Positions 35,581 to 44,684 are shown, counted from the first letter of the stretch. The stretch is DNA of 64,000 nt from Delftia sp. PS-11 (GCF_029870285.1 NZ_JACSYA010000021.1:1-64000), one strand, 5' to 3'. Numbers and translations are program-made. Notes: generated from the sequence alone by a model not told the origin.

Positions 35581-36636
35581 ATGAAAAGTATCCCAGGAAT
35601 TATTATTTTCTTTTTATTTTTCCTACATACCTCTTTGTTTGCACAGCAAAGATGCACAGTTTATACCAGAGATGGATCCGACTACTATAAGATAGGATTC
35701 ATCCCGCCTCTCATCGATATAAAATTCAAAAATCATGAGATACCTATCGGCGGTGTAATTTATGAATTCGAAGGCAGACCCTCCTTTTATAAAAACAAAA
35801 AAGCACAAACGCATCCAGATACAACAATCGGAGAATATTCATGCCCTTATACAGTCACTCAAAACCTCATAAAAGTAATACGCCCTATCCAACGCGTAAA
35901 AAATGGCGTCATTTATTATGAAACCAGCATCCCGGGAATTTCAATGACAGTCTATGTATATAATGAATATACTGGATCCTATGTTGTTCCAGGACTATAC
36001 CAAGTCAGCTCAACAAAAAAGTATCTGCCACAACAATTTCTGAAAATCACCTTCTTCCGAGAAGAAAAAGAAATCAAAGAAGGATTTATTTATGGCGATA
36101 TCGCCTTTGAATTCATTGGCGGCTATTCCGCCACATTTCATTCCTCTGTCATTCAATTCGATCCAGATTATCGAATCAAAATTTCCCCTACCAATTCGAC
36201 ATGCTCATACAAAAATCAGACCATCCAACTTCCCACTGCATCCATCAAAATATTCAACGAAATTGGCAAAACATCCTTACCGCATCACTTCAATCTTCCA
36301 ATCCAATGCGAAGCCATTAGCAATGGCTTAGACAACGACGTTCATATTCAACTGTTCGACGCACTGAATAATAGCAATAACAGCTCGGTACTGACCACCG
36401 CCAGCACCCCATCTCCAGGCAGTTCGGCCCCTGCAGCATCCGGAGTCGGCATCGAAATCCTCAAAGACGGCAGCCCCCTGCCCATGGGGACAAAATGGAA
36501 AGCTGCCACGCTGATCGATGGACAGGCGGCAGGTACGGTGCAAATTCCCCTGGCGGCCCGCTACATCCAGACCAGCGCCACCGTTTCTCCTGGCTCGGTA
36601 CAGGCACGGGCCACGGTGACTCTCAGCTATCCATAA
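35581..36636 (+). CDS. fimbrial tip adhesin-like protein 1
   Basis: A 351-aa two-domain protein. A hydrophobic signal peptide starts MKSIPGIIIFFLFF and ends near LFAQQ. Residues about 25-205 form an unrecognised, probably receptor-binding domain with cysteines in RCTVYTRDG and EYSCPY. The C-terminal part resembles a pilin domain (disulfide Cys in STCSYKN and IQCEAIS) and ends in the donor-strand-type RATVTLSYP. The N-terminal coding part is much more AT-rich than the last 280 bp. The start at 35581 is chosen for the signal peptide; GGAG is 9 nt upstream. It is paralogous to the next gene. Confidence 0.85.
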   Translation: MKSIPGIIIFFLFFLHTSLFAQQRCTVYTRDGSDYYKIGFIPPLIDIKFKNHEIPIGGVIYEFEGRPSFYKNKKAQTHPDTTIGEYSCPYTVTQNLIKVIRPIQRVKNGVIYYETSIPGISMTVYVYNEYTGSYVVPGLYQVSSTKKYLPQQFLKITFFREEKEIKEGFIYGDIAFEFIGGYSATFHSSVIQFDPDYRIKISPTNSTCSYKNQTIQLPTASIKIFNEIGKTSLPHHFNLPIQCEAISNGLDNDVHIQLFDALNNSNNSSVLTTASTPSPGSSAPAASGVGIEILKDGSPLPMGTKWKAATLIDGQAAGTVQIPLAARYIQTSATVSPGSVQARATVTLSYP

Positions 36637-36685
36637 ACCTGAAATGGTGCCATGGGCACCAGAAAACCGCCGACATGGATTGGCC

Positions 36686-37732
36686 ATGCGATACATTTTT
36701 TCATTTTTTGCTCTTTTATCAGCATTCTTATCCAGCCCTGTATTTTCTCAAACAAAATGCAGTGTATATACCAATAATGGCCTGAATTACTATCAAGCTG
36801 TCATCAAACCTGACACGACCGTCATCCGCTTCGACCCTAATTCCATACCTGTAGGTGGACAGATTGCATCGATTGAAAAAACCGTTAGCTACGCAAATTC
36901 AAAGTATGGCGAATCCAGCAGTGCAGAATTCATATGCAACACCCATATCACAGAAAGCTACGTAAAAATAATACAACCACTTTCCCATTTCAGCGGGGGC
37001 CTGCCGCACTACAAGACAACAGTCCCCGGAATCACCATGACCATATTAATGAAGAGTTATACATTCAATAAATTCACACAACCAGGACTTTACAAACTCA
37101 TGGGTATTGGCAACGAAGGTCACTTACCCCCGAACAAATTCAGAATTACATTCATTAAATCAAAAGAAACCATCAGCGAAGGGATTATTTCAGGAATATT
37201 TGCCCAAGAATATCTTGGAGGATATTCCACACAGCAATACTCATCTGTCATTCAGTTTGACAGTCGCGCACCCATTCGATTACAGCCCACCATATCAACA
37301 TGCAAGCATGAAAACCAGCTTGTAAAAATCCCCACCGTATCAAGCTCCATTTTCGACGCCCCAGGAAAAACCTCACCCAGTCACAGCTTCGATCTTTCGC
37401 TCCAATGCGCAGCCGTCAACAGCGGTGCTTCCATCGATGTCCATGTCAAGCTCATCGATGCCCTCAATCAGGGCAACACCACCACCATACTGAAGACAGA
37501 CAGCAGAGTGTCATCAGACAATCCATTTCCAGCCAAGGGCGTGGGCATCCAGGTGCTGAAAGACGGCACCCCCCTGGCATTGGGCTCATCCTGGAAAGCA
37601 ACCACCCTGGCCCAGAGCCAGGCACAAGGCACGGTGCAGGTTCCCCTGGAGGTACGCTATATACAAACTGACGCCACCGTGACCCCAGGCTCGGTGCAGG
37701 CACGGGCCACGGTCACACTGAGCTACCAGTAG
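36686..37732 (+). CDS. fimbrial tip adhesin-like protein 2
   Basis: A 348-aa paralogue of the preceding protein, with the same plan: signal peptide (MRYIFSFFALLSAFLSSPVFSQ), N-terminal domain starting KCSVYTNNGLNYYQ with IPVGGQI, and a C-terminal pilin-like domain ending RATVTLSYQ. The C-terminal domains of the two are closely similar (GVGIQVLKDGTPLALGSSWK versus GVGIEILKDGSPLPMGTKWK). The N-terminal domains are recognisably related but far more diverged. The N-terminal coding part is again AT-rich. A ligand cannot be named. Confidence 0.85.
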   Translation: MRYIFSFFALLSAFLSSPVFSQTKCSVYTNNGLNYYQAVIKPDTTVIRFDPNSIPVGGQIASIEKTVSYANSKYGESSSAEFICNTHITESYVKIIQPLSHFSGGLPHYKTTVPGITMTILMKSYTFNKFTQPGLYKLMGIGNEGHLPPNKFRITFIKSKETISEGIISGIFAQEYLGGYSTQQYSSVIQFDSRAPIRLQPTISTCKHENQLVKIPTVSSSIFDAPGKTSPSHSFDLSLQCAAVNSGASIDVHVKLIDALNQGNTTTILKTDSRVSSDNPFPAKGVGIQVLKDGTPLALGSSWKATTLAQSQAQGTVQVPLEVRYIQTDATVTPGSVQARATVTLSYQ

Positions 37733-37751
37733 GACTGCAAACTGTATGGAG

Positions 37752-37772
37752 CTGGCATGAATGGCATGCCAG
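37752..37772 (+). terminator. stem-loop after the fimbrial operon
   Basis: CTGGCATG (37752-37759) pairs exactly with CATGCCAG (37765-37772) over a 5-nt loop, 20 nt after the second adhesin stop. There is no T-run, so it may be an mRNA 3' end structure rather than an intrinsic terminator. Confidence 0.45.
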
Positions 37773-37844
37773 ATAAATGCAATGGCCTGCTATGTAGCGG
37801 TGCTGCGCTAGGATACCCCTTTTCACAAAAAGACTGGGACATCC

Positions 37845-38144
37845 ATGCTTAGAATTATCGTGTATGCATTGCTTGCAGTAGCCGCATGGAAGACGTACAC
37901 CACCTACCAGGCCAAAATGGCAGCAACCGCCAGTGAGAATCTGCTGCTGACAGAACCACGAGCCCGAAACATTGACGTAGGCAGCAGTACGTCCAGCACG
38001 CCAAAGTACCGCTGTGATGGACGTACACACTGCTCACAGATGACTTCTTGCGAGGAAGCAACCTTCTTTGTGCGCAACTGCCCTAACACCAAGATGGATG
38101 GCGATGGCGATGGCATCCCCTGCGAACGTCAACTTTGCCAATAA
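37845..38144 (+). CDS. Excalibur calcium-binding domain protein, membrane-anchored
   Basis: A 99-aa protein. The N-terminus (LRIIVYALLAVAAWKTYTTY) is a membrane anchor or uncleaved signal. The C-terminal half is an Excalibur-type domain with YRCDGRTHCSQMTSCEEA and the metal-loop motif DGDGDGIPCERQLC; the Dx(D)xDG acidic loop and the cysteine pairs are intact. In the family this extracellular domain is linked to calcium binding, and some members are tied to nucleases. Whether it belongs to the fimbrial unit is unclear. A strong terminator follows about 160 bp later. Confidence 0.82.
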   Translation: MLRIIVYALLAVAAWKTYTTYQAKMAATASENLLLTEPRARNIDVGSSTSSTPKYRCDGRTHCSQMTSCEEATFFVRNCPNTKMDGDGDGIPCERQLCQ

Positions 38145-38304
38145 CGCAAGCCACGCCAGTCTAATTACGCAAACTTCGCTCTCTGACATGCGCACACTGC
38201 GCAATTAGAGGGCATGATGATCCACATCAATTTACGCCGAGCCTGGACCTCCTCTCCTCCCTCGACTTCCAAGGCACGCCACACGGCATCGGCTTTTTCC
38301 TCAG

Positions 38305-38336
38305 GGCCCGCAGCTTTGCAGCTTGCGGGCCTTTTT
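38305..38336 (+). terminator. rho-independent terminator before the put region
   Basis: GGCCCGCA (38305-38312) pairs with TGCGGGCC (38324-38331), extended by AGCT/AGCT inside with a one-base bulge, and is followed by five T (38332-38336). Confidence 0.85.
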
Positions 38337-38473
38337 CATGTGTGAAGTGCAGTCCATTGGGCTGTCACACAAGCCAACGCCAGCACGATGCGCATCGTGA
38401 GCTGCGGGTCACAGGCCACAGTTGCCTGGGCCATGTACCGGCCAGCAGGTGCAGGCGTGGCGGGCAGGCGCAA

Positions 38474-38493
38474 CCCTTGATTCAAATCAAGGG
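38474..38493. promoter_or_regulatory. perfect FNR/Anr-type box upstream of putA
   Basis: The 20-bp palindrome CCCTTGATTCAAATCAAGGG contains TTGAT-N4-ATCAA (38477-38490), the exact consensus of FNR/Anr-family oxygen regulators. It lies about 104 bp before the putA ATG. Confidence 0.6.
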
Positions 38494-38513
38494 GTTTACC
38501 CTAGTTCAAAAAA

Positions 38514-38553
38514 GTGCAACCTCTGCGACATTTCACGGCAGAAAAGGTTGCAC
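38514..38553. promoter_or_regulatory. inverted GTTGCA sites, candidate PutA autorepressor operator
   Basis: GTGCAACCT (38514-38522) and AGGTTGCAC (38545-38553) form an exact 9-bp inverted repeat. GTTGCA is the known core bound by the ribbon-helix-helix domain of E. coli PutA. A third copy (TGCAAC, 38817-38822) lies inside the putA coding region. Confidence 0.65.
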
Positions 38554-38593
38554 CTTTGCGATCTGATGATTTTCACCTGACCCCATCCACACC

Positions 38594-41500
38594 ATGTCCA
38601 CCACCGTAGGCATCAAAGTCGATGACACCCTGCGCGAGCGCATCCGGGCTGCAGCCCAGCAGATGGGCCGCACGCCGCACTGGCTGATCAAGCAGGCCGT
38701 GCTGCAGTATGTCGATGCGCTGGAGCGCGGCGCCACCACCATCAGGCTGGCAGGCTCGCATGGCGCCCCCGAAGAAATCGGCGCCGAAGAGGAGCAACCT
38801 GCCGACAACCATGAGGTGCAACCTTTTTTGGAGTTTGCCCAATCCATCCTGCCCCAGACCCCGCTGCGCGCGGCCATCACGGCGGCATGGCACCGGCCCG
38901 AGCCGGAGTGCCTGCCGGTGCTGCTGCCGCTGGCGCGCGCGCAGGATGCAGAGCAGGCGGGCAAGGTGCGCGAGCTGGCGACCCGGCTGGTGCAGGGCCT
39001 GCGCGATGCGCCAGCGGGCAGCGGCGTGGCGGCGCTGGTGCAGGAATTTTCGCTGTCCAGCCAGGAGGGCGTGGCGCTGATGTGCCTGGCCGAGGCGCTG
39101 CTGCGCATTCCCGACCGCGCCACGCGCGATGCCCTGATACGCGACAAGATCAGCAAGGGCGACTGGCGCGCCCATGTGGGCCGTTCGCCTTCGCTGTTCG
39201 TGAACGCGGCGGCCTGGGGCCTGGTGCTGACGGGCAAGCTCACGGCCACGAGCAGCGAGAAGAACCTGTCGTCGGCGCTGACGCGCGTGATCGGCAAGGG
39301 GGGCGAGCCGCTGATCCGCCAGGGCGTGCACCGCGCCATGAAGCTGATGGGCGAGCAGTTCGTGACGGGCCAGGATATTGCCGAGGCGCTGGCCAACAGC
39401 CGCGCTTACGAAAAGCAGGGCTTTCGCTACAGCTATGACATGCTGGGCGAGGCGGCGGCCACCGATGCCGATGCGCAGCGCTACCTGCAGGCCTACGAGC
39501 AGGCCATCCACGCGATTGGCGCGGCCTCCAACGGGCGGGGCATCTTCGAGGGGCCAGGCATTTCCATCAAGCTGTCGGCCCTGCACCCGCGCTACAGCCG
39601 TGCCCAGTATGACCGCGTGATGGGGGAGTTGCTGCCGCGCGTGCTGCGGCTGGCGGAGTTGGCCAAGCGCTACGACATTGGCATGAACATCGATGCCGAG
39701 GAAGCCGAACGGCTGGAGCTGTCGCTGGACCTGCTGGAGGCGCTGTGCGCGGCGCCTTCGCTCAAGGGCTGGAGCGGTATCGGCTTTGTGGTGCAGGCCT
39801 ACCAGAAGCGCTGCCCGCAGGTGATCGACCATCTGGTCGATCTGGCCCGCCGCAGCCGCCGCCGCCTGATGGTGCGCCTGGTCAAGGGCGCCTACTGGGA
39901 CAGCGAGATCAAGCGTGCCCAGGAGGGCGGGCAGGCCGGCTACCCGGTGTACACGCGCAAGGTGTATACGGACGTGAGCTATCTGGCCTGTGCGCGCAAG
40001 CTGCTGGATGCGCCCGATGCCGTGTACCCGCAGTTCGCCACGCACAACGCGCAGACGCTGGCCAGCATCTACCACATGGCCCAGGCCGTGGGCGGCAGCT
40101 ACTACAGCGGCCAGTATGAGTTCCAGTGCCTGCATGGCATGGGCGAGCCGCTGTATTCACAGGTGACGGGCCCGGCCTCCGAGGGCAAGCTGGCGCGCCC
40201 CTGCCGCATCTATGCGCCGGTGGGCAGCCACGAGACGCTGCTGGCCTATCTGGTGCGCCGCCTGCTGGAGAACGGCGCAAATACGTCGTTCGTGAACCGC
40301 ATTGGCGATGCCAGCGTGCCGGTGTCCGAGCTGGTCACCGACCCTGTGGACGAGGTGATGAAGATTGCGCGTGAGGAAGGCCGCCTGGGGGCGCCGCATC
40401 CGCGCATCGCGCTGCCGGCGGATCTGTTCGCAGGTCAGGGCCGCGAAGCGCGTGCCAATTCCCAGGGCCTGAACCTGGCCCATGAGCAGCAGCTGGCCTC
40501 GCTGGCTGCCGCACTGCTGCAAAGCACGCGCCAGACGTATCTGGCCGCGCCGCCCGATGCGGATCTGCCCGCCGATCCGGCCCGGGCCGAGGGCTGGCAG
40601 GCGCTGCGCAATCCGGCCGAGCTGTCCGACATCGTGGGCTGGGTGCGCGAAGCCAGCGAAGGCGAGGCGCAAGCCTGCGCCAGCCGCGCAGCGCAGGCCG
40701 CGCCGATCTGGGCCGGTACGCCGCCTGCGGCGCGCGCCGATGCGCTGGCACGCGCTGCCGATCTGCTGGAGCAGCGCAGCCAGCCGCTGATGGGTCTGAT
40801 CATGCGCGAGGCGGGCAAGACGCTGCCCAATGCAGTGGCCGAGATCCGCGAGGCGGTGGACTTCCTGCGCTACTACGGCGCCCAGGTGGCAGCGCATTTC
40901 GACAATGCGGCGCAGCGCCCGCTGGGCGTGGTGCTGGCCATCAGTCCGTGGAATTTCCCGCTGGCGATCTTTGCAGGCCAGGTGGCTGCGGCGCTGGCGG
41001 CCGGCAATACGGTGCTGGCCAAGCCTGCCGAGCAGACGCCGCTGACGGCCGCTGCGATGGTGACCATCCTGCATGAGGCCGGTGTGCCCAGGGATGCGCT
41101 GCAGCTGGTGCCCGGCCGGGGCGAGACCGTGGGCGCCACGCTGGTGGCGCATGCGCAGGTGGCGGGGGTGATGTTCACGGGCTCCACCGAGGTGGCACGC
41201 ATCATTTCGCGCGCGCTGTCACAGCGCCTGTCGCCTGCAGGCCGCCCGATTCCGCTGATCGCCGAGACCGGCGGCCAAAACGCGATGGTGGTGGATTCCT
41301 CGGCGCTGGCCGAGCAGGTGGTGGCCGATGTGCTGGCCTCGGCTTTCGACTCGGCGGGCCAGCGCTGTTCGGCCCTGCGCCTGCTGTGCCTGCAGGACGA
41401 TGTGGCCGAGCGCACGCTGACCATGCTGCGCGATGCGCTGCAGGAGTGGACGCTGGGCAATCCCGACCGGCTGGGCACCGATGTCGGCCCGGTGATCGAT

Positions 41501-42610
41501 GAGGCTGCGCGCGCGCAGATCGAGGCCCATATCGAGCGCATGGCGGCCGCAGGCCAGCGCGTGACCCGGGTGTCGCGCCGCGATGGCGCGCTCAACGGGC
41601 ATTTCGTGGCGCCAGCGATCATCGAGATCGACAGCACCACGCGGCTGCAGCGCGAGGTCTTCGGCCCGGTGCTGCATGTGATCCGCTTCAGGCGTGAGCA
41701 GCTCGATGCGCTGGTCGATGGCATCAACGCCACGGGCTATGGCCTGACGTTCGGCGTGCACAGCCGCATCGACGAGACGATTGCGCACCTGACGCAGCGC
41801 GTGCATGCGGGCAACATCTATGTGAACCGCAATGTGATCGGCGCAATGGTCGGCGTGCAGCCGTTTGGCGGCATGGGCCTGTCGGGCACAGGCCCCAAGG
41901 CCGGCGGTCCGCTGTACCTGCACCGGCTGGCCCAGGGGCCGGCCAGCGTGGCGCTGACCGTCTTCCCACGGACCGACGCGCCGGTACAGCCACCCCAGCA
42001 ATTGCTGGGCCTGCTGCGCGAGACGCTGTCCAAGGCGCCACCCCAGGACCTGTCCACCGAGGAGCAGATACAGGCTCTGACTGCCTGCGACACGGCGCTT
42101 GCCACCTCGCGCCTGGGTGCCAGCATGGCGTTGCCCGGCCCGACGGGCGAGTCCAACCGCTACCGTCTGCTGCCGCGCGGCCCGGTCTGGGCGCTGCCGC
42201 GCACGCCGCTGGGGCTGGTGGCCCAGGTGGCCGCAGCCCTGGCCAGCGGCAATCCCTGCCATGCGGTGCTGCCAGCGGGTGACAACCGCTGCAGCGCGGT
42301 GTGGCAGGCGCTGCGCGCCGCCGCCGGCGATGCCGGCGTGCACTGGCTGCATAGCGCCAGCCCGGATTCGCTGGCCGATACGGCGGCTCCCATGGCCGCC
42401 CTGCTGTTCGAAGGCGATGGCGATGCGCTGCTGCAGGTGGCCGCCCAGGTTGCCGCACGCGATGGCGCCCTGGTACGCATCGAGAGCCGCAACAGCGATG
42501 AACTGCATGCCGGCCGTGGCTACGACCTGGCTGCGCTGTTCCACGAGCAGGCGATCAGCACGAATACCGCCGCAGCAGGCGGAAACGCACAGCTCATGAC
42601 CATGGCCTGA
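38594..42610 (+). CDS. putA: trifunctional PutA: transcriptional repressor, proline dehydrogenase, P5C dehydrogenase
   Basis: A 1338-aa protein that oxidises proline to glutamate in two steps and represses the put genes. The N-terminus (VGIKVDDTLRERIRAAAQQM, residues about 5-45) is the ribbon-helix-helix DNA-binding domain. The FAD-dependent proline dehydrogenase barrel follows (ISIKLSALHPRYSRAQ, RLVKGAYWDSEIK, YATH-like PQFATHNAQT). The aldehyde dehydrogenase domain has AISPWNFPLAIFAGQ, ETGGQNAMVVDSSA and catalytic Cys925 in SAGQRCSALRLL. The C-terminal ALDH-like extension (about 1120-1338) is typical of long PutA proteins. It is followed by putP. Confidence 0.97.
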   Translation: MSTTVGIKVDDTLRERIRAAAQQMGRTPHWLIKQAVLQYVDALERGATTIRLAGSHGAPEEIGAEEEQPADNHEVQPFLEFAQSILPQTPLRAAITAAWHRPEPECLPVLLPLARAQDAEQAGKVRELATRLVQGLRDAPAGSGVAALVQEFSLSSQEGVALMCLAEALLRIPDRATRDALIRDKISKGDWRAHVGRSPSLFVNAAAWGLVLTGKLTATSSEKNLSSALTRVIGKGGEPLIRQGVHRAMKLMGEQFVTGQDIAEALANSRAYEKQGFRYSYDMLGEAAATDADAQRYLQAYEQAIHAIGAASNGRGIFEGPGISIKLSALHPRYSRAQYDRVMGELLPRVLRLAELAKRYDIGMNIDAEEAERLELSLDLLEALCAAPSLKGWSGIGFVVQAYQKRCPQVIDHLVDLARRSRRRLMVRLVKGAYWDSEIKRAQEGGQAGYPVYTRKVYTDVSYLACARKLLDAPDAVYPQFATHNAQTLASIYHMAQAVGGSYYSGQYEFQCLHGMGEPLYSQVTGPASEGKLARPCRIYAPVGSHETLLAYLVRRLLENGANTSFVNRIGDASVPVSELVTDPVDEVMKIAREEGRLGAPHPRIALPADLFAGQGREARANSQGLNLAHEQQLASLAAALLQSTRQTYLAAPPDADLPADPARAEGWQALRNPAELSDIVGWVREASEGEAQACASRAAQAAPIWAGTPPAARADALARAADLLEQRSQPLMGLIMREAGKTLPNAVAEIREAVDFLRYYGAQVAAHFDNAAQRPLGVVLAISPWNFPLAIFAGQVAAALAAGNTVLAKPAEQTPLTAAAMVTILHEAGVPRDALQLVPGRGETVGATLVAHAQVAGVMFTGSTEVARIISRALSQRLSPAGRPIPLIAETGGQNAMVVDSSALAEQVVADVLASAFDSAGQRCSALRLLCLQDDVAERTLTMLRDALQEWTLGNPDRLGTDVGPVIDEAARAQIEAHIERMAAAGQRVTRVSRRDGALNGHFVAPAIIEIDSTTRLQREVFGPVLHVIRFRREQLDALVDGINATGYGLTFGVHSRIDETIAHLTQRVHAGNIYVNRNVIGAMVGVQPFGGMGLSGTGPKAGGPLYLHRLAQGPASVALTVFPRTDAPVQPPQQLLGLLRETLSKAPPQDLSTEEQIQALTACDTALATSRLGASMALPGPTGESNRYRLLPRGPVWALPRTPLGLVAQVAAALASGNPCHAVLPAGDNRCSAVWQALRAAAGDAGVHWLHSASPDSLADTAAPMAALLFEGDGDALLQVAAQVAARDGALVRIESRNSDELHAGRGYDLAALFHEQAISTNTAAAGGNAQLMTMA

Positions 42611-42689
42611 CAGGCCGGGGCCGGTACCGCCGGCCCCTGGCGAGCGCCCCACGCAGCACGACAGACACACCCTCTACACAGGACACTTC

Positions 42690-44194
42690 ATGCAATTCAA
42701 CTGGAATGACCCGACGGCGATCATGTTCGCCATCTATCTGGTCGCCATGCTAGGCATCGGCGCCATCGGCTACTTCAGCACCAAGAATCTTTCCGACTAC
42801 ATCCTGGGCGGGCGCAGCCTGGGCAGCTTTGTGACCGCCCTGTCAGCCGGCGCCTCCGACATGAGCGGCTGGCTGCTGATGGGCCTGCCGGGCGCGATCT
42901 ATGTGTCCGGCCTGTCGGAGTCGTGGATCGCCATCGGCCTGATCCTGGGCGCTTATCTGAACTGGCGGCTGGTGGCGGCGCGGCTGCGCCTGTATACCGA
43001 ACGCGCCGGCAATGCGCTGACGCTGCCCGACTATCTGGCCCACCGTTTCGAGGACCGCTCCAATGTGCTGCGCATCGTGACGGCCATGGTGATTCTGGTG
43101 TTCTTCACGCTGTACTGCGCTTCGGGCGTAGTGGCAGGCGCGCGCCTGTTCGAGAACATGTTCGGCATGCCCTACCACACGGCTTTGTGGGTGGGCGCGC
43201 TGTGCACCATCGCCTATGTGTTCATCGGCGGCTTCCTGGCCGTGAGCTGGACGGACACCATCCAGGCTTCGATGATGATCACGGCGCTGATTCTGGCGCC
43301 CGCCATCGCCTGGCTGGCCGTGCAGGGCCATCTGCAGCCGGGCCAGGATCTGCACGCGATTGTCGCGGCAGAGAAGTTCGACCTGTTCCGGGGCGCCAGC
43401 TTCGTGGGCATCATCTCGCTGCTGGCCTGGGGCCTGGGGTATTTCGGCCAGCCGCACATTTTGGTGCGCTTCATGGCCGCTTCGTCGGTGCAGACCATTC
43501 CCTCGGCACGACGCATCAGCATGACCTGGATGATCCTGTGCCTGGCTGGCGCCGTGGCCGTGGGCTTCATCGGCATTCCCTACTTCGCGGCCCATCCCGA
43601 GGGGGCTGCCGCCGTGAATGCCAATGCCGAAACCGTGTTCATGGAAATCACCAAGCAGCTGTTCAACCCCTGGATCGCAGGTGCGCTGCTGGCGGCCATC
43701 CTGGCGGCGGTGATGAGCACGCTGTCGTGCCAGCTGCTGGTGTGCTCCAGCGCGCTGACCGAAGACATCTACCGCACCTTCCTGCGCAAGAATGCCAGCC
43801 AGACCGAACTGGTCTGGATCGGCCGTGCCATATGGTGATGCTGGTGGCCGTGGTTGCCATTGCCATCGCAAGCAACCCGGACGCCAAGGTGCTGGGCATG
43901 GTCAGCTACGCCTGGGCAGGCTTTGGCGCGGCTTTCGGCCCGGTGCTCATCCTGTCGCTGTTCTGGAGCCGCATGACGCGCGGCGGCGCGCTGGCCGGCA
44001 TCATCACGGGAGCCGTCACCGTGCTGGCCTGGAAACAGCTCGGCTGGCTGGGCCTGTACGAGATCATCCCCGGCTTCATCCTGGCCTGGATCGCCACGGT
44101 GGCAGTCAGCCGCATGGGTCCGCCCCCTTCGCAGACCATGCTGCAGGCCCATGCAGCTGTGGACAAGGAGTTTGCGCAGATCGGCGCGAGCTGA
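42690..44194 (+). pseudogene. putP: sodium/proline symporter, split by a 2-nt insertion
   Basis: The sequence encodes PutP (SSS family) in two frames. The first frame, 42690-43838 (382 aa), runs from MQFNWNDPTAIMFAIYLVAM through the family motif region to ELVWIGRAIW and stops. The second, from about 43832 to 44194, continues with MVMLVAVVAIAIASNPDAKV, SYAWAGFGAAFGPV and KQLGWLGLYEIIPGF. Removing one AT of the duplicated CCATATGG at 43830-43833 restores a single 500-aa protein, the normal PutP length. It is either a recent inactivating mutation or an assembly error. An ATG at 43832 overlaps the premature stop, so a split product is conceivable. Confidence 0.88.
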
Positions 44195-44228
44195 GTCGGC
44201 CACAGCAGCAATCCTGCAATCATGTTGA

Positions 44229-44258
44229 ACGCCCGATGTGGACGCATCGGGCGTTTTG
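44229..44258 (+). terminator. rho-independent terminator after putP
   Basis: CGCCCGATG (44230-44238) pairs exactly with CATCGGGCG (44245-44253) over a 6-nt loop and is followed by TTTT. Confidence 0.88.
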
Positions 44259-44310
44259 CTTTGATGCACACCCTGGCGAAAAACGCGGTGGTTTTGCATC
44301 TTTCACAGGT

Positions 44311-44330
44311 TTGTATAAAATTTTATACAA
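44311..44330. promoter_or_regulatory. 20-bp perfect palindrome, operator/promoter of the toxin-antitoxin module
   Basis: TTGTATAAAATTTTATACAA is fully self-complementary and ends 9 bp before the toxin ATG. Both halves contain a TATAAA-like -10 element, so binding of the antitoxin here would block transcription. Confidence 0.65.
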
Positions 44331-44339
44331 GGATGTCTC

Positions 44340-44684
44340 ATGGAACAAAGCAAGGAAATACTCTGGGTAGGGACAGCCTATGAGGATCTGAGAGACTTTC
44401 CTGCAGCCTCACGAAGAGATGCCGGCTTTCAACTGAGCAAAGTTCAGGCCGGGCTGGACCCTGACGACTGGAAGCCCTTCGACGACGCGGGTGCAGGCAT
44501 CAGAGAAATCCGTGTGAGAGATCCTGGAGGGACATTCAGAGTGATGTATGTCGCCAAATTCGAAGAAGCTGTTTACGTGCTGCATTGCTTTCAGAAGAAA
44601 GCACAGTCAACAAGCAAGCATGACAAGGACATCACGTCAGCGCGCTATCGCGCTGTGGTTCGCATGAGAAAGGCCAAGCCATGA
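44340..44684 (+). CDS. type II toxin, RelE/HigB-like (Gp49 family)
   Basis: A 114-aa basic protein with the fold signature of phage-derived Gp49/HigB-like toxins: an N-terminal helix region, IREIRVRDPGGTFRVMYVAKF in the middle and VYVLHCFQKKAQSTSKHD, with the conserved basic residues of the mRNA-cleaving RelE superfamily. AAGG lies 7 nt before the ATG. The next gene overlaps it by 4 nt (ATGA), giving a toxin-first order typical of higBA. It probably acts as a ribosome-dependent mRNase; this is by family only. Confidence 0.88.
   Translation: MEQSKEILWVGTAYEDLRDFPAASRRDAGFQLSKVQAGLDPDDWKPFDDAGAGIREIRVRDPGGTFRVMYVAKFEEAVYVLHCFQKKAQSTSKHDKDITSARYRAVVRMRKAKP

Larger units (their letters stand above)
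38145..38593. promoter_or_regulatory. 449-bp region upstream of putA
   Basis: It holds, in order, an imperfect 12-bp inverted repeat (38160-38171/38198-38209, 11 of 12 paired, 26-nt spacer), the terminator at 38305-38336, an FNR-type palindrome and an inverted pair of PutA-type operator motifs close to putA. No gene is seen. No unambiguous -35/-10 pair was found. Confidence 0.6.
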
